Shown piece by piece: positions 1 to 11,811 of a DNA stretch of 64,000 bases; positions within the stretch are counted from its first letter, which is position 1; each line of letters opens with the position of its first letter. The stretch is from Lineolata rhizophorae (lineage: Eukaryota; Ascomycota; Dothideomycetes; Lineolatales; Lineolataceae), in the NCBI GenBank assembly GCA_010093515.1, contig MU001673.1, positions 939,320-1,003,319 on the forward strand. The letters run 5' to 3'. The position numbers and the translations under genes were made by a program. The notes beneath the pieces were generated by a model that had not been told where the DNA came from, searched no databases, and saw nothing but the letters and a program-made list of their open reading frames with translations.

Positions 1-1032
1 GGGGAGGCGGAGGGTGAGGGGGTGCGGGAGCCGAAGATGTCGTCGAGGGTGGTGGCGGCGGGGGGCGGCGGGGCAGGGGGCGGGTGCGTTGGTTGTGCGG
101 GCGCTGCGTCCGAGGCGGATGGCGGCGCGGGAGACGGGGCGGGGCGCGGCGGGTTTTCGCGGAGCATGGCTTGGTTTTGGGTTCGGGGGCTCGCGGTGGT
201 GGAGGGAGATATTCGCTCGTCGAAGACTGTCGGCCTCGGAGGAGTGGAGTGGAATGCGCGGCGGAAAGTTTTCGCGACACTTCTAGTCCAAGCCGTGCAT
301 ATCTTCGGGTGCAAGTGACTTTGCCGCCCCTTAGGGATTAGAATTTCATGGGCGTTATGCTGGAATGTATTTTAGTGCGGTGTGAGGACTTTTTTATCTT
401 TGCCGCTGAAGTAAAAAAAGGATGCTTGCCGTGAAGTGAGACATCAAGGCTTATCGATAAGGTAAAGCGCAAAGCTCGCTCGATTTGAATTCACCTAGAA
501 AAGACTATACCCTCTTTGTGCATAATTGACAATAAATGAAAGGGCCAGTCCTAGCGTAATCATTTGCGCGAGAGTATTGTCCGTGAGTCCGCCAGTACCC
601 TAACAACACTCAATCTGTCAACCTCCACTCATTGCTTCCAACTACTAACGCACTTCAAAACCTCCGGAAAACTGAACCAACTCTTGGTATTGACATTTGC
701 GGCGTACAGTGACATAAACAGCATACAAGTGAGGTATATGCGAGTGTATGAATACTCGTAACAAGAAATGAAAAGAAAACGGCAAAGAGCCCATGCAACC
801 CGAACCAACGTCCCGCCACTGGATCTGGCAATCCAAATCTACTAAAACAGTCCCAGAACATGAAACGAACGTTCCAGAAAACATTCCGCCAACACAGCCA
901 ACAGGCAAATTCACCTTTACCCTCACCCCTCCAGCCCGGCATTTTCCCGCCACCCTCTCCGGCCTCTCCTCTCATCTCTCCTCACGTCCACACCACCCCC
1001 CTCTTCTCCTTTCCCCCTACTTAAAAGCCCCC
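1..1032. other. gene-free left edge
   Basis: The first 300 bases are very GC-rich with G-runs and may be the end or leader of a gene outside the window. Bases 320-780 are AT-richer. Reading frames here overlap on both strands, lack recognisable protein features and show no convincing exon joins. The last part is the 3' flank of the SUR7-family gene that ends at 1033. I see no gene. Confidence 0.5.
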
Positions 1033-2241
1033 TCATGTATACTCATCCTTGATAACCCTCCTCTGACTCTCCGAGTCCAAGAAGCTGCCACGACTGTGCG
1101 TCGACCGCGCGCTCTTCTTCCGGAACAAGCCGCCGAAGCGGCCGCGCGCGCCCGACGGCCGCGGCTCGCGCTCGCGGTGCCGGCCCGTCGCGCCCGCGAC
1201 GCAGAAGAGCGCCGTCGCGAGCGCGAAGCACGCCACCGACGTCCACGTGAAGGCCATGGCGTAGACGCCCACCTTGGCGTCCAGGTCGGCGGCGCGGAAG
1301 GCGTCGCGGCCCTTGACGGTCCAGGCGCTAACGCAGAGAAAAAGAGTTAGTTGGGGGATGTTGCGGGCGTGGAAAAGGGTGGGGGGGAAGGATAGACGCA
1401 CGTCATGAGCGAGGCGGCTAGGATTTGGAAGAAGAGGGCGCCCATGCCGCCTAAGCCGGAGACCAGGGCGCCGAGGCGCGACAGCGGCGCCAGGATGGAA
1501 ACGAGCAGAGTCATGCACGAGCAGAAAAGGGCGATGATGTAGAAGGCGAACATGAAGCGCGAGAGGTTGTAGTAGTAGTGGGTGCTAATTGCGGCACACA
1601 TGTTCGTTAGCTAGCGACCCTCGACTATTTTACGTATCTCGACATGGAACGAGGCGCATGTGCGAGAACAGACAGATCCGACGCCGATAAAACCATGGCC
1701 TCTCGCACCCTTCGGATGACACCAAAAGGTAAAAAACAAAACAAAACAATGCAAACAAAAGAAGAAAACTCACTCGATGAACTCGCCCGGAACGCCATCC
1801 TCGGTGTTGAAATTAGTATGATGCGTAGGATCGAAGGGCAGCGCGGGCACTGGGTCGCCGCAATTGACGTTGTGGCCGTCATCGCCGACGCCGCAGACGG
1901 CGAAAAAGGTCCAGCGGCTCGGATTGCGCGGCTGCGGGACGATGTCGTCCGTCGACGCCTGCAAGAAGTAGATGAGGTTCTCCGGGAACGAGTTGATGCC
2001 GCCGGAGAGCACGACGAGGAACTGGAGGAGGATGCCGCCGGCGAGCAGGAAGAGGGCGACGAGCCCTAGTATTGGTCCTGCGAGGCGGCGTTAGAGACCT
2101 TCCGAGTCTTTCTGGGGCATGGAGCGAGGCTGCAGGGAGGACAGTGTGAGGAAGGGAAATGAGTCAATGCCGTGGGTCGGGCTGGGTGTTTCGTGAGGCT
2201 GAAATTGCACGAGGAAGTGTGCGGGACCTACGGGCTGCCAT
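1033..2241 (-). CDS. SUR7/PalI-family plasma-membrane protein
   Basis: Four exons read right to left: 2241-2232, 2077-1774, 1584-1402 and 1327-1033, giving 263 residues. The first exon is only 10 nt (ATG GCA GCC C). Its donor GTAGGT and an acceptor preceded by CTAAC restore the frame as MAARPILGLVALF. Four membrane segments are visible: about residues 5-26, 112-137, 145-168 and 188-212. The large external loop after segment 1 carries a W..FF..C pattern followed by a second Cys (RWTFFAVCG...NVNC), the claudin-like signature of SUR7 proteins. The tail is cytosolic, basic and Ser-rich, ending KDEYT. Family members sit in eisosome/MCC patches of the plasma membrane and affect cell wall and endocytosis; that role is inferred from the family. 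The join order is well supported. The micro-exon start is the weakest part. Confidence 0.85.
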
Positions 2242-4160
2242 GGCTGCGTACGGGGCTGGTGCTGGGCCAGAGCTCCCGGACGATCTGCCTACGAAGTGTT
2301 TGAAGAAGTGTTTGAAGAAGCGAGGAAGGCAGGGGGTGTGGTGGAACGGGTGGATGGGTGAGAGGGCGATCCGAGAGCTGCTGCAGCTTCTTCTCTTCAA
2401 GCCGCCGGCATCAAATAAATCTTGTTCGCTCCAGGCGCGAAGTATTTTAGCAACGGGTAGGGGAAAGGCAAGAGAGGCGTGGAGACCAGGGCCGACGAGG
2501 TGAATTAGTAGCTGTGGTGATGTGATGCCGGGGCTCGGCCAGCGACCAGTGACGTAGGCCGGGCCCGGGGCTCCCCACACGCGGTGGCGCCGTCCCGGGG
2601 CTCGACCCCGCCGGCCGTGGCTCTGCGCCTCACGTCACCGCCAACAGGCAGCTTCCGCCCGGCCCGAGTTTAATCCATGCCGCTACGGCCATCCCCGCCA
2701 GGCCGCTGTGCTCGAGGCTCCCCAGAGCGCGGCAATCAAACAAAGCCCGTGCCTCTCCACACCGGTCTCGCCGGACTGGACAGGCCGCCGAGGCTTGGAG
2801 CGCAACCCAATGCGGCCGCGTGTGCACCCTTCGTACTCCGCGCTCCGGCCTTTCGTGCTGCCTCCCCACCCAAGTCCCCGCCGAGCGCGAACTACCTAGA
2901 GTCCGTCGAACGTCTCACCATCGCCTCCGAGTGCCCAAAGGATCGTCGAACTTTCCGCTCGCGCCGTGGCCTTGCATGGGGCCAGCCCAAGCGCACATAG
3001 CACGGCGAGATCTCGGCTGCATCCGACAAGCCGCAGAGCCACAGGCACTTCGGTGCATAGGTACTACGTGCGTAGTACGGCAGGCGAATGCATCCGGAGA
3101 AACCCGCGCATGTGATACCCCCCCTTTCTGCAAGCGGTCTGTAGCCTTCGCTCATAGCCTTAATCTACCAGGCTACATAGGTAGGCGGCAGCGGCTCGGC
3201 GAGCAAAGCCCTGAAACACATTTTCAAGTTTTTTGCCCTACCGACTAGCCCGCATGCGGAAGCCGGCAATGTTCCATCTCATCTCGTCGGGCCCGTCTGG
3301 TCTCGTCTCTTCCGATCGCGGCCGAATGCGGTCGCTTTCTCGCGCGCCAAGACTTGGCCCGCCGATCGCCCGCCGCCGCCGATCGAGCTTCGTCCTGCCC
3401 TCGCCTACGTCAAAGCATTTAACCTTAAATCCCAAATCAGATGTGGCTTGCTGCGTTCCGAGTAGGTGCCTAGGAACCTGCTCGACCTAGTTCTCGGCTT
3501 CTAGGATCTTCTCGCATGTGCTCTGTATAGCGGATATTCGTGCGCAAGGGATTCCTACTCAGATTCTAGTTGTCCAATTGTCTAGCGATAGGACTCGATC
3601 GAACGTCCAGTTCACGTTGAAACGATCACTTTTATTATCGACACGTCCTTGGAGTTTATTGCGCATGAAAGCATAACAAGTCGTGACACATGTCTTGGGT
3701 AGTGAGCTTGGCGGTCGCCTCTTTAAATTGAATCCTGATACTGCATTCATATTGTGATGTCAACGGGTTGAAAACATCTCATCTGCTCGTCCAGACATCA
3801 CTAATTGTACAAGCCACGATAAACTCACAAGGCATTGAATAGAGAGTAACATGTCTCCGATTATATTACGTTTTCAACGAACGTATACCATGTTTACTAG
3901 CTAAAAAGTAATCCTCCCATTGAGATTGACTAGTGCCTCCTATCGTTGAGGATATAACATACCTCATAAGATCCTCTACATCAATATCCCTAACCAGGAA
4001 AAAAACAGACCCATATCCCAGACCTATCTCTAAATACCCAGGAGTCCTTTAGTCCCAATCGTTCCCGTAGCGACAGACTCACCAAACGCACTCCCACTCC
4101 CTCCTCCTCCTCCTCCTCCTCCTCCTCCTCCTCCACCAGCCCCAACCCAACCCCTCAACC
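2242..4160. other. intergenic region between SUR7-like and MFS genes
   Basis: About 1.9 kb. The right part of the SUR7-like gene's promoter lies near 2242-2600. The remainder holds only overlapping, low-quality frames on both strands. Bases 3480-4000 are AT-richer. A CTC microsatellite lies at 4100-4134, just downstream of the MFS stop codon. No gene or RNA could be recognised. Confidence 0.5.
4100..4134. repeat. (CTC)n microsatellite
   Basis: About eleven uninterrupted CTC/TCC trinucleotide units lie in the 3' flank of the minus-strand MFS gene. On the transcript strand the tract reads as GAG repeats in the likely 3' UTR. Confidence 0.9.
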
Positions 4161-6181
4161 TCAATACCTAAACTCCCTCGCTCCCGTCCCCTCCGCCCTC
4201 GCCCTCGCATTCCTCCGCGCATAATACCGCCACAAGCCCAGACAGCCCGCCGCGACGAAGAACAGCAGCGCGCAATTGGTCCAATGGCCCGTCGGGTAGC
4301 CGCGCGCCTTCTCGTCGGCCTTGTAGATCCACACGCCGGCGATCTGGCCGGGGGCCCCCACCGACACGTTGATGGCGATGGCGAGCCCGACCGAGCCCGT
4401 CGAGTGCAGGTTCGACGAGAGCCAGCCGAGGAGCGGCGGGATGCAGGCGAAGGCGCCCGAGGCGGCGACGATGAGGCAGCCGAAGCGGCGCTGGCGAGAG
4501 GAAGGGAAAGAGGGGAGGGGGAAATGGTTAGTTGGGGTTCGGTGAGGATCGCGGGGCTGGGTAACGTACTTGGTAGGCGTCTGGTGGCAAGACGGCAGAA
4601 GCGAGGAAGCCGATGGCCCCGATGGAGGCGAATATGGCGGAGTGGAGTGCGCGTCTGGGGATTTTGTCAGTGGTTCGGACGGGCCAAGTTTGGGCAAGAG
4701 GAAGCATATGAACATACTTGTTGAAGTGATCGGCCGACCATGATGCGAAGAGCGTGACAACGTAGGCCACGGCGTACGGGGGCACTGTCATCAGCTGGGC
4801 TTTCAGGTCTTCAAAGCCCAGGCCGGACGTAATGGAGGGCGTGAACAGCGAGAGTGAGCTGAATGGAGTCGAGATGCCGAAGTAGATCTAGCCGAATAAT
4901 CAGTACAGCATCAAAACCATGGCACAATGACCAGACAGTCCAAGACAGCGAAGCACAGGAGCCACATACGGCGTAATGAGCATACAACCTCCAATCCATA
5001 AGCGTTGCCTTGGCGTCCGCCCACGTCACCTTGGCATGACCCTTCGAGCCCTCTAATTCCAAACGGCCCGTGGCGAACTCCTTTTCTTCAATTGACAGCC
5101 ACTTGGCCGTCTCCGGATAGTCCGGCAGCAGGAAGAAGACAAAAATCGACGACAGGCAGGACGGCAGGCCTTCGAGAATGAAGAGCCACCTCCAGCCAGA
5201 GAGTCCCTGAGTGCCATTCATGTGTCCGATGGCGTATGCCAGGGCACCACCGAAGGCACCGGCCAGCGTGGCGCTCGCTAGGATGAGGGCAACGCGGATG
5301 CTACGCTCTTCGGTCTTGTACCAGAACGCTAGGAGTTTAAATTAGAAGGAAACGAAGCTGACAGATTACGGACTTGTACTTACTCAAGTAGTAGACAAGG
5401 CCAGGAAACAGACCTGGTAAGACGATTAGCTTCAAAATGCGGTTCGAACAGCTTGGGCAGTGCGTACCAGCTTCGAACGTCCCCAGAAGAAACCGTACTG
5501 CGGTGACGGAGCCATAAGACTGGGTGCCTCCGAGGCCCATAGTGATTGCTCCCCACGCAAACATGAGGAAGGCAACCCAGTTCGATGGCCTGAACTTCTT
5601 CAACATGTAATTGGACGGAACCTCGAAAGTACTGAGTGAAATCGGTTAATTTCGGATCGCCTCGCTCACGACCAGAGTCACGAACCCATATGCTACAAGA
5701 AAGACCATCAGGGCGATTGTAAACTGGTAGTTGGTCATGTTGGTGTCTTGCAACAAGTCATCGTTTGTCGGCTCGTTGAGCACTTTGGCATTGCCAATGT
5801 TGGAACGGTCGAGATAGCAGAGTAAGTAGATGAAGCACGAGAGTGGGATGATGCGGATGTCCTGCTTCCAAAGCAATGCTTTGGTGCGGGCTTGATACTC
5901 TGGCGACCCGGCCTGCGACTGCAAATCCCGTCAACATTCTCACAAATTTACAAAATCGGTTGCAGTAAATCGTGATAATAGCGTCTCTGATAGTTGCCGG
6001 GGCGCGTGCTAGGTAGCCCCGCAATTCTTCGAGTGTGTGCGTCCCCACCGACTCTATGTTGCTGCGAGTCGGCCTCGTAGCAGAATTGACTTACTTCAGC
6101 GTAGGCAGATTCGAGATCCTTCGAGATATCCTCCTTTTCCGCCACCACCTCCACTTTGGACCCCGTCGGCGAAGAGCTCAT
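4161..6181 (-). CDS. MFS transporter, Dal5/allantoate permease type
   Basis: Eight exons: 6181-6095, 5918-5686, 5631-5468, 5413-5384, 5328-4970, 4887-4718, 4654-4570 and 4490-4161. They join in phase to 485 residues, the usual length for anion:cation symporters of the Dal5 family. Visible family landmarks are LLCYLDRSNIGNA in the first membrane segment, GTFEVPSNYMLKKFRPS in segment 2-3, RFLLGTFEAG, GWRWLFILEG, DWRLYAHYA, MTVPPYAVAY and the late helix region GCLGLWRYYARRNARARA. The N-terminus is acidic and cytosolic. Relatives import allantoate, ureidosuccinate, nicotinate or other organic anions. The substrate cannot be told from sequence. Introns are 54-82 nt apart from the first (176 nt). 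One donor (GTTCGT at 5685-5680) is atypical but gives the conserved VAYGTFEVPSN junction. Three GATA motifs upstream would fit nitrogen control. Confidence 0.88.
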
Positions 6182-7285
6182 CGCGGTCGACGTGTTCTGG
6201 GCTGACGGTGCGCGCTTCGGGGCTCGATACCAGGGAGAAGCCACGCCGCAGCAGGGCAGTAAATATCTCGTCTCCGAATCGGTACAAGCTAAGATGCAGG
6301 AGAAGGAGCACGATAAACAGAAAAGGTCAGCCCAACTAGGTTCTTCCCAAGGGCAATATATACTAAAGCCGGTCGCCAGGCCTCTTCTGCACGACATCAG
6401 GTGGGGCGACTGGTAAAGGCAGGTGGCCGGGCTAACCCCAGTTGGGCCAGCTTGCCAGTGTGTCGGGGATAACGGTGAGGGTCGGTAGTGCCCCATGGGG
6501 CCGCCATGGGGCAGATCACCAATTGCCAGCCCAGGCCGCCACGCTGGGGACAGCCGTGCTCGGAGAAGGTCGCCGGGGCGTGGTCCGGCTGCCCACATGA
6601 CGCCGGATCGGCGCGCAGACCTGCCCGAGTCGGTGTATTAGATGCCACCTTGGTGTCGCACTGCAGTTGCGCCAAGTTGCCGGCGACGAGGGCGAGGACC
6701 GTCGCCGTTCGACCGCCGGGCCATTGGAGCTGGTCGAGCTCGAGGTCGGACGCGAGGCACTGGTGCTGACCGACCTCCGCCAAGCAGAGAAAGGCAGATA
6801 AGAGCTTCATGAGCTGGGAAGCTGTCGAAGCAATTCGTAACTCAAGAGGCAAGTCTTGTCCTGCTGAGCCCGGCCTCGTGAGGCACTCCTGCAGGTGTGC
6901 CTGGGCGGCGTATTTCGAGTGAGCAGGGTGGCCAAGTCGGTGCCCATCATGGAGGGATTGACTGACGCTCCGCAATCACCATAGAACGGACGGAAAAGCC
7001 AAGCACTTCAATAGCCTCGCCGGGAGAGTTCGAAGTCAACAACAGGCGTCAAGCACCAAGACTTCCAAGCTCCTAGCGGACGGCCACGGCGCGCCAAAAC
7101 TACGCGATCGGGCTTAGCTGGGGCTCTGGTCTCCCCCGCAATTCGGCTGCGCTGCCCGGCCACCGCGCCCCCGAGCCTAGCCGCCCCCGGGGTCTCTCCA
7201 CCACGAAAGGGCTTGCTTGCGTCGCACCAGCTCCCAAGCCGTTCGCCAATTGCGCCTCGTCATTGCGCCGGAAACCTCCCCCACA
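6182..7285. promoter_or_regulatory. shared divergent promoter region, MFS transporter / HMG-CoA lyase
   Basis: About 1.1 kb separates two head-to-head genes. It contains three GATAA-type motifs (6311-6315, 6468-6472, 6797-6802), the core bound by nitrogen-regulatory GATA factors (AreA/NIT2). They lie on the transporter side. Reading frames here are not convincing. The functional reading of the GATA motifs is inference. Confidence 0.4.
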
Positions 7286-8541
7286 ATGTCGTCGCCGCTC
7301 GGCTCCTCTTGTCTACGCCTTTCACGCCTCGTGGCGCGTCCAAAATGCCCCTTGCACGCGACCGCTGGCCGGCGACGGAGTGCGAGGCCACCCGCCGCCA
7401 CCTTGGCCTCCGCCGCCGCCCGTACCTATTCCGCCCCAGCCTCGTCGGAATCCAACGATATAGTGCGCATTGTGGAGGTTGGCCCTCGAGATGGGTTGCA
7501 GAACGAAAAGGGCACCATACCTCTGAGAACCAAGATTGAGCTGATTGAGCGGCTAGCGGAGACTGGTCTGGATACTATCGAAGCCGGGAGCTTCGTGAGT
7601 CCGAAGTGGGTGCCGCAGGTGCGTATTTTCTCCCATACCACACCCCCTTCCCCGGGGGGGGAACTTAGGTGCCTACAAGATTCTCTCTAGGGTTCTAACG
7701 AGCCGCGTGGATGCAGATGGCAAACTCGTCCGAAATACTAGAGCACATCCTCAAGTCGCCTCCTGCATCCAAAAGCCCGATCCGCTACCAATTCCTCCTG
7801 CCGAACATGAAAGGCATGGAGAACTTCCTCTCCGTCTACTCCTCCCACCAGCCCGCAACCACCGGCGGCTCCTCCGCCGCCCCTGAAATCGAACTCTCCA
7901 TCTTCACCGCCGCCACCGAGTCCTTCACCCGCGCCAACACCAACTGCAGCATCGCCGAGTCCCTCGCCCGCTTCCAGCCCATCATCGCCTCGGCGAAGCA
8001 GCGCTCGCTCCCCGTGCGCGCCTACGTCTCGGTCGCGCTCGGCTGCCCCTACGAGGGCCCCGACGTGGACCCGCAGCGCGTGGCCTCGCTCGCCGTCTCC
8101 TTGCTCGAGATGGGCGCCGACGACATCTCCGTCGGCGACACGACGGGCATGGGCACCGCCCCGCGCACCCGCGCCCTCATGCGCGCCCTCCACGCCGCCG
8201 GCGTCGAGACCCAGGACCTCGCCCTGCACTTCCACGACACCTGGGGCCAGGCCCTCGTCAACGCCCTCGTCGGCCTCGAGTGCGGCGTCCGCGCCTTCGA
8301 CGGCGCCGTCGCCGGCCTCGGCGGCTGCCCCTTCAGCCCCGGCGCCACCGGCAACGTCGCGACCGAGGACTTGGTCTATTTGTTTGAGAGTCTGGGCGCG
8401 AGGACCGGTGTCGATCTCGACAAGCTGGCGGGCGTGGGGGAGTGGGTGAGCGGCGAGGTCGGCCGCAGGAACGAGAGTAGGGCTGGGAAGGCGACTTTGG
8501 CGAAACTAGATAGGGCGAGGAAGAAGGCGGCTGAGTCGTGA
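7286..8541 (+). CDS. hydroxymethylglutaryl-CoA lyase, mitochondrial
   Basis: Two exons, 7286-7618 and 7717-8541, separated by a 98-nt intron (donor GTGCGT, branch TTCTAACG, acceptor GCAG), give 385 residues. The enzyme splits HMG-CoA into acetoacetate and acetyl-CoA, the last step of leucine breakdown. The N-terminal 70 residues are rich in Arg, Ser and Ala with almost no acid, a clear mitochondrial presequence. The TIM-barrel begins [15 protein letters not shown], the metal-site and catalytic Asp/Arg motif of the DRE-TIM family. Other landmarks are the segment after [34 protein letters not shown] and the C-terminal active-site loop [14 protein letters not shown] near residue 313 with the catalytic Cys. 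The start at 7286 is the first ATG in frame and follows a purine-rich context. The alternatives upstream are not ATG. Confidence 0.93.
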
Positions 8542-9036
8542 GCTGCTGGTTAGTACGTGCCGTGGGCTTTGGAGAAGAGAGTAAGGTTGCCGTTTTATGA
8601 GAGCCGCGATGTGAGGAATTTGGATACTTGTATACTAGACGACATTTGCATAAGCTACGGAGCGCCACTTTATGCTTTACTATCGGCCTAGGCCCTTAAA
8701 CTTGGGGATGAAGACCTGAGAGTACAATCAATAGCATAGGATCATCTGGATAAGGGACACTGAAGCAAGTCTTCATAAGCTGCTTAAGCAATTACTCCTC
8801 CTTAGATTGTACATGCCCACCGTATCGGACCTAGAACATCCAGTAGAGATGACATGTTGGCTAATTTGATATACGAGGTTGTAAAGACTACCGGGCCCAA
8901 CTATGGTTCTGCATTCCTATTGCATACTTCAAATGGAAATGATAACAATGACTGTCAGACCAAAAGAATTTTCTAGACTACACATACAACATCTTGATTG
9001 ACGCAGCCACAGCCACTACCAGACCGACTTTGGTAT
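8542..9036. other. 3'-3' intergenic gap
   Basis: Convergent gap between HMG-CoA lyase and the OSCP gene. The sequence is moderately AT-rich and would carry both 3' UTRs. I see nothing else in it. Confidence 0.6.
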
Positions 9037-10118
9037 TTACAAGGTGTCCTTGAGGAGCTTGTTCATCCTGGCCATCTTCGCAGCAACGCTGAGATCGATG
9101 GTTCGGTCGCCAATCTCGACGATAAGACCGCCCCTAATATCTGGGTTGACCTGTAGTAAGAAGACGCTTGTAAGACACTTGGTACCACCATTGGGTTGTA
9201 GTTTGAGTAATGCATACCTTCGGCACGACCTTGAGCTTCTTGCCCTGTCCAACATACTGTGACTTCCCCACCGCCGTCTCAAGCTGGCGGAGAACTTTGT
9301 TGTCCAACGGCTACACACATGAACGTCAGCCAAAAGCCCCCACGACACCAGGACATCGCTTCATATTCGACACCCCTTGCGCCAACCACAAACAAGGCCA
9401 GAAACCTACCGCAGCGCTCGTAATCGTCAACTCGACTTCGCCCTTGTGCGCGCTCATGAGCACGGCGAACTTCTCGCAGACGTCCGCGAGGACTCCCAGG
9501 CGGTTGTTCTCGGCGAGGGTGGCGAGGAAGTTCTTGACGATGTCGCCCTTGTCGGCGCCGGAGATCTGCTTCTGCAGTTCCCCGACGAGCGACTTCTTGT
9601 CGTCGGCCGACAGCGTCGGGGCGCCTAGCACCGATGCCAACTTGGTGTCCTTCTTGAAAACCCCCGCCATCGTCTCGAGCGCCTTGGCTGTGTTGTCAAG
9701 CGCCGACGACTTCGCCGCGGCAGTGTACTATGGCAGGAAAAGACCCAGGTTGTTAGTTCTAGGGCCATGGAGAAAGGTATTGCTACAATGATGGCTAAGC
9801 AAGGGACGGCGCGGAGTGGTGTGCTGCGTCCGCGTCAAGGGCGAGAGGAAGAGCTTCCGCTGCTTATTGCCCTGCTAGTTCCAGCGACCAATTGAGCCGG
9901 AACCAGCCCGTCAATGCACACCCCCATCCCATAACAACACATGAGCCCATTGGCAGACGTACCAGAGCGCTAGCGTACGTGCCGTCGACACCGTATAGGG
10001 CAACGGGCGGCTTGGTCGAGGCGGAGCTGGCTGCTGCGGCATAGGTGCGTACGGCCATTGGAGTGCGGGCGACCGCGGCCGAGCGCGCCGCTTGCGCGGT
10101 TATTCGTGCGGACAGCAT
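9037..10118 (-). CDS. ATP5: ATP synthase subunit 5 (OSCP), mitochondrial
   Basis: Four exons, 10118-9963, 9727-9410, 9310-9218 and 9150-9037, all in phase 0, give 226 residues. OSCP is the peripheral-stalk subunit that caps the F1 alpha3beta3 head and links it to subunits b, d and h in the inner mitochondrial membrane. The first 30 residues (MLSARITAQAARSAAVAR) form an Arg/Ala presequence. The mature protein begins KPPVALYGVDGTYASAL followed by YTAAAKSSALD, the conserved OSCP N-terminal domain. Also visible are FLATLAENNRL..L, the central ELTITSAAPLD region, and the C-terminal signature VNPDIRGGLIVEIGDRTIDL, which is diagnostic of the delta/OSCP family. Length and exon phases match the family well. 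This is one of the safest calls in the window. Confidence 0.95.
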
Positions 10119-11286
10119 GGTGGAGATATCGGCGCAGTGGAGAGAGCGAGCGATGGGGCGGGATGCGGTCGGTTGGTGAGGGAGACAGCTCCGTTCGAGA
10201 GCGGAGTTGTTGCTCGAGGGCCGCTTGAGGTCCGACCGGTTTGATGGAGACCGGGTGACGTAAGCGAGCTTGGCACGACTTGCCCATTTAGGAAATCGTT
10301 GCATCAGTGAAGGAGGAAGCTCCATGATTTCCAAGCGGTTGCCTAGATAGAAACAAATCAAAGGGAGTAGAAACATATTAAAGCAATCTATCTCTAGCGA
10401 TAATTCCATGGATTGCCACAGGTGACAAACAATCGCCTGCCCAGGCTACAGCGAGTTCTAACGCTTACCGACGAGATGCGCATGATGCATTCAAAATCAA
10501 TCGTACAAAAGGATTGGTTTGAATGAGCTGGTAAATCAAGTTTTGAGGAATCAGAAGTGCCGACATTGGACTTAAAAGAGCTTTATAGAGTTAAGTAAGA
10601 AGTGTTTTTACTTTTGATCCGGCCACCAGCCGGGCTTCCGGCTGGCGGAATACCTACCAAAATGTCGGTGTTTTCATCCATTTTTGTTTAAAAGGGGTTA
10701 TATATGAGTCTCTGTACATCCATTTGGAAGGCTCTCTGGATATAAATGGAGGCCGCGCTGGTAGTAAGAGTAACAATCCACTCACGAAGATACGCCATGG
10801 ACAGCATATCTAAATTAAAAGGATCTATCGACGCATTTTCCACTTGACGGAGGCCCATGGACTTGCCTTTTCTATTGCGAATGAGTGATTTGTGGCTTCG
10901 CCATTACAGTTACGTGACATTCTCAGCCAGCCGGCATGCTGGTGCAGCAGGCCTCGACTCGGTGAACGTCAACGTGATGAGAACATTCAAGATTTAGATA
11001 TTAGCCTGTCTCGTCTGTGAGGCGATTGATATTTTCTGTCTAGAACATCTTAGCGGCTCCACGATTAACAGGCGTACTAAGTATAAGGCGCGACCGTAGC
11101 AACCAAAACCACGGCAAAACCAAAATGGCACAAGCCGAGCAGTGAATTCTACCCACCAGCTTGCAATTCCACACCTCCCAAAAGGAACGCCATCCCAAAT
11201 GCACAGCCCCACCATCTATTCTGCACACACTAGTATTCAATCCAAGTCCCCAGCCCCGAATCAACAACCTAGGTAGGTATCTCCCC
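10119..11286. other. intergenic region with hairpin
   Basis: About 1.2 kb upstream of OSCP and downstream of the Pga2-like gene. Bases 10119-10300 are the OSCP promoter. The stretch 10550-10900 is AT-richer and contains a strong short hairpin (10626-10645) and a duplicated CATCCATTT motif at about 10675 and 10717. No coding potential was recognised. Confidence 0.5.
10626..10645. repeat. perfect 8-bp inverted repeat with 4-nt loop
   Basis: CCAGCCGG - GCTT - CCGGCTGG. It is a GC-rich palindrome within an AT-rich stretch, with no adjacent gene end to explain it as a terminator. It could be the tip of a degraded repeat. Confidence 0.6.
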
Positions 11287-11811
11287 TCAATCCACCAAGA
11301 ACTCCTCAATTTCTTTATCGCTCTCCGCCTCCGCCTGCTCCCTCAACTTCGCCTCATGCTCCGCCAACTTCTCCCTTATGAACCTCCTCTGCCTCACCCT
11401 CGCACTCCTCCCCCAATCCATTCCCGGCCCCGCCTCCCCCTCCTCCTCATCCTCCTCGCTCTCGACGCCCGGAATCTCCACCTCTGCCGCCCTTGCCGCC
11501 TTCCTCCCCCCTCTCCTCAGCTCATTAGGGTTCATCTCCGCCGCCGCCGCCACAGCATCAGCGTTCTCACTGCTCTCCTTGTTCTGCCGCTCCATGTCGC
11601 GCCGCTGCAGCTTGGCGCCCAGCTTCATGAGGTACGGCCGCAGCAGCAGATACGCGCCCACGATGGCGACCAGCCGGATGTAGTCGACGGCGCGCAGGCG
11701 CGAGAACGAGGCGAAGGTGTTGCGCTGGAGGTTGGCGGCCCAGGTGGAGAGGGTGCCGGAGAGGTCGGGGACGCCTCCCTCGCGGGCGGGCGAGGGCGCT
11801 GGGTCCGGCAT
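11287..11811 (-). CDS. PGA2: Pga2-type ER protein-trafficking protein
   Basis: Single exon, 174 residues. The protein has a short N-terminal part, one hydrophobic segment (about residues 43-62, YIRLVAIVGAYLLLRPYLMK) and a long charged cytosolic tail with an acidic run (ESEEDEEEGE) followed by the conserved MDWGRSARVRQRRFI and a coiled C-terminus rich in Glu, Lys and Ala. This layout, including the WG..AR.RQR motif, is that of the Pga2 family (processing of Gas1 and ALP), an essential ER membrane protein in yeast involved in trafficking of glycoproteins. Function here is by family only. The ATG at 11811 is the first in frame. It faces the CENP-S gene across about 400 bp. Confidence 0.8.
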   Translation of the reverse strand: MPDPAPSPAREGGVPDLSGTLSTWAANLQRNTFASFSRLRAVDYIRLVAIVGAYLLLRPYLMKLGAKLQRRDMERQNKESSENADAVAAAAEMNPNELRRGGRKAARAAEVEIPGVESEEDEEEGEAGPGMDWGRSARVRQRRFIREKLAEHEAKLREQAEAESDKEIEEFLVD

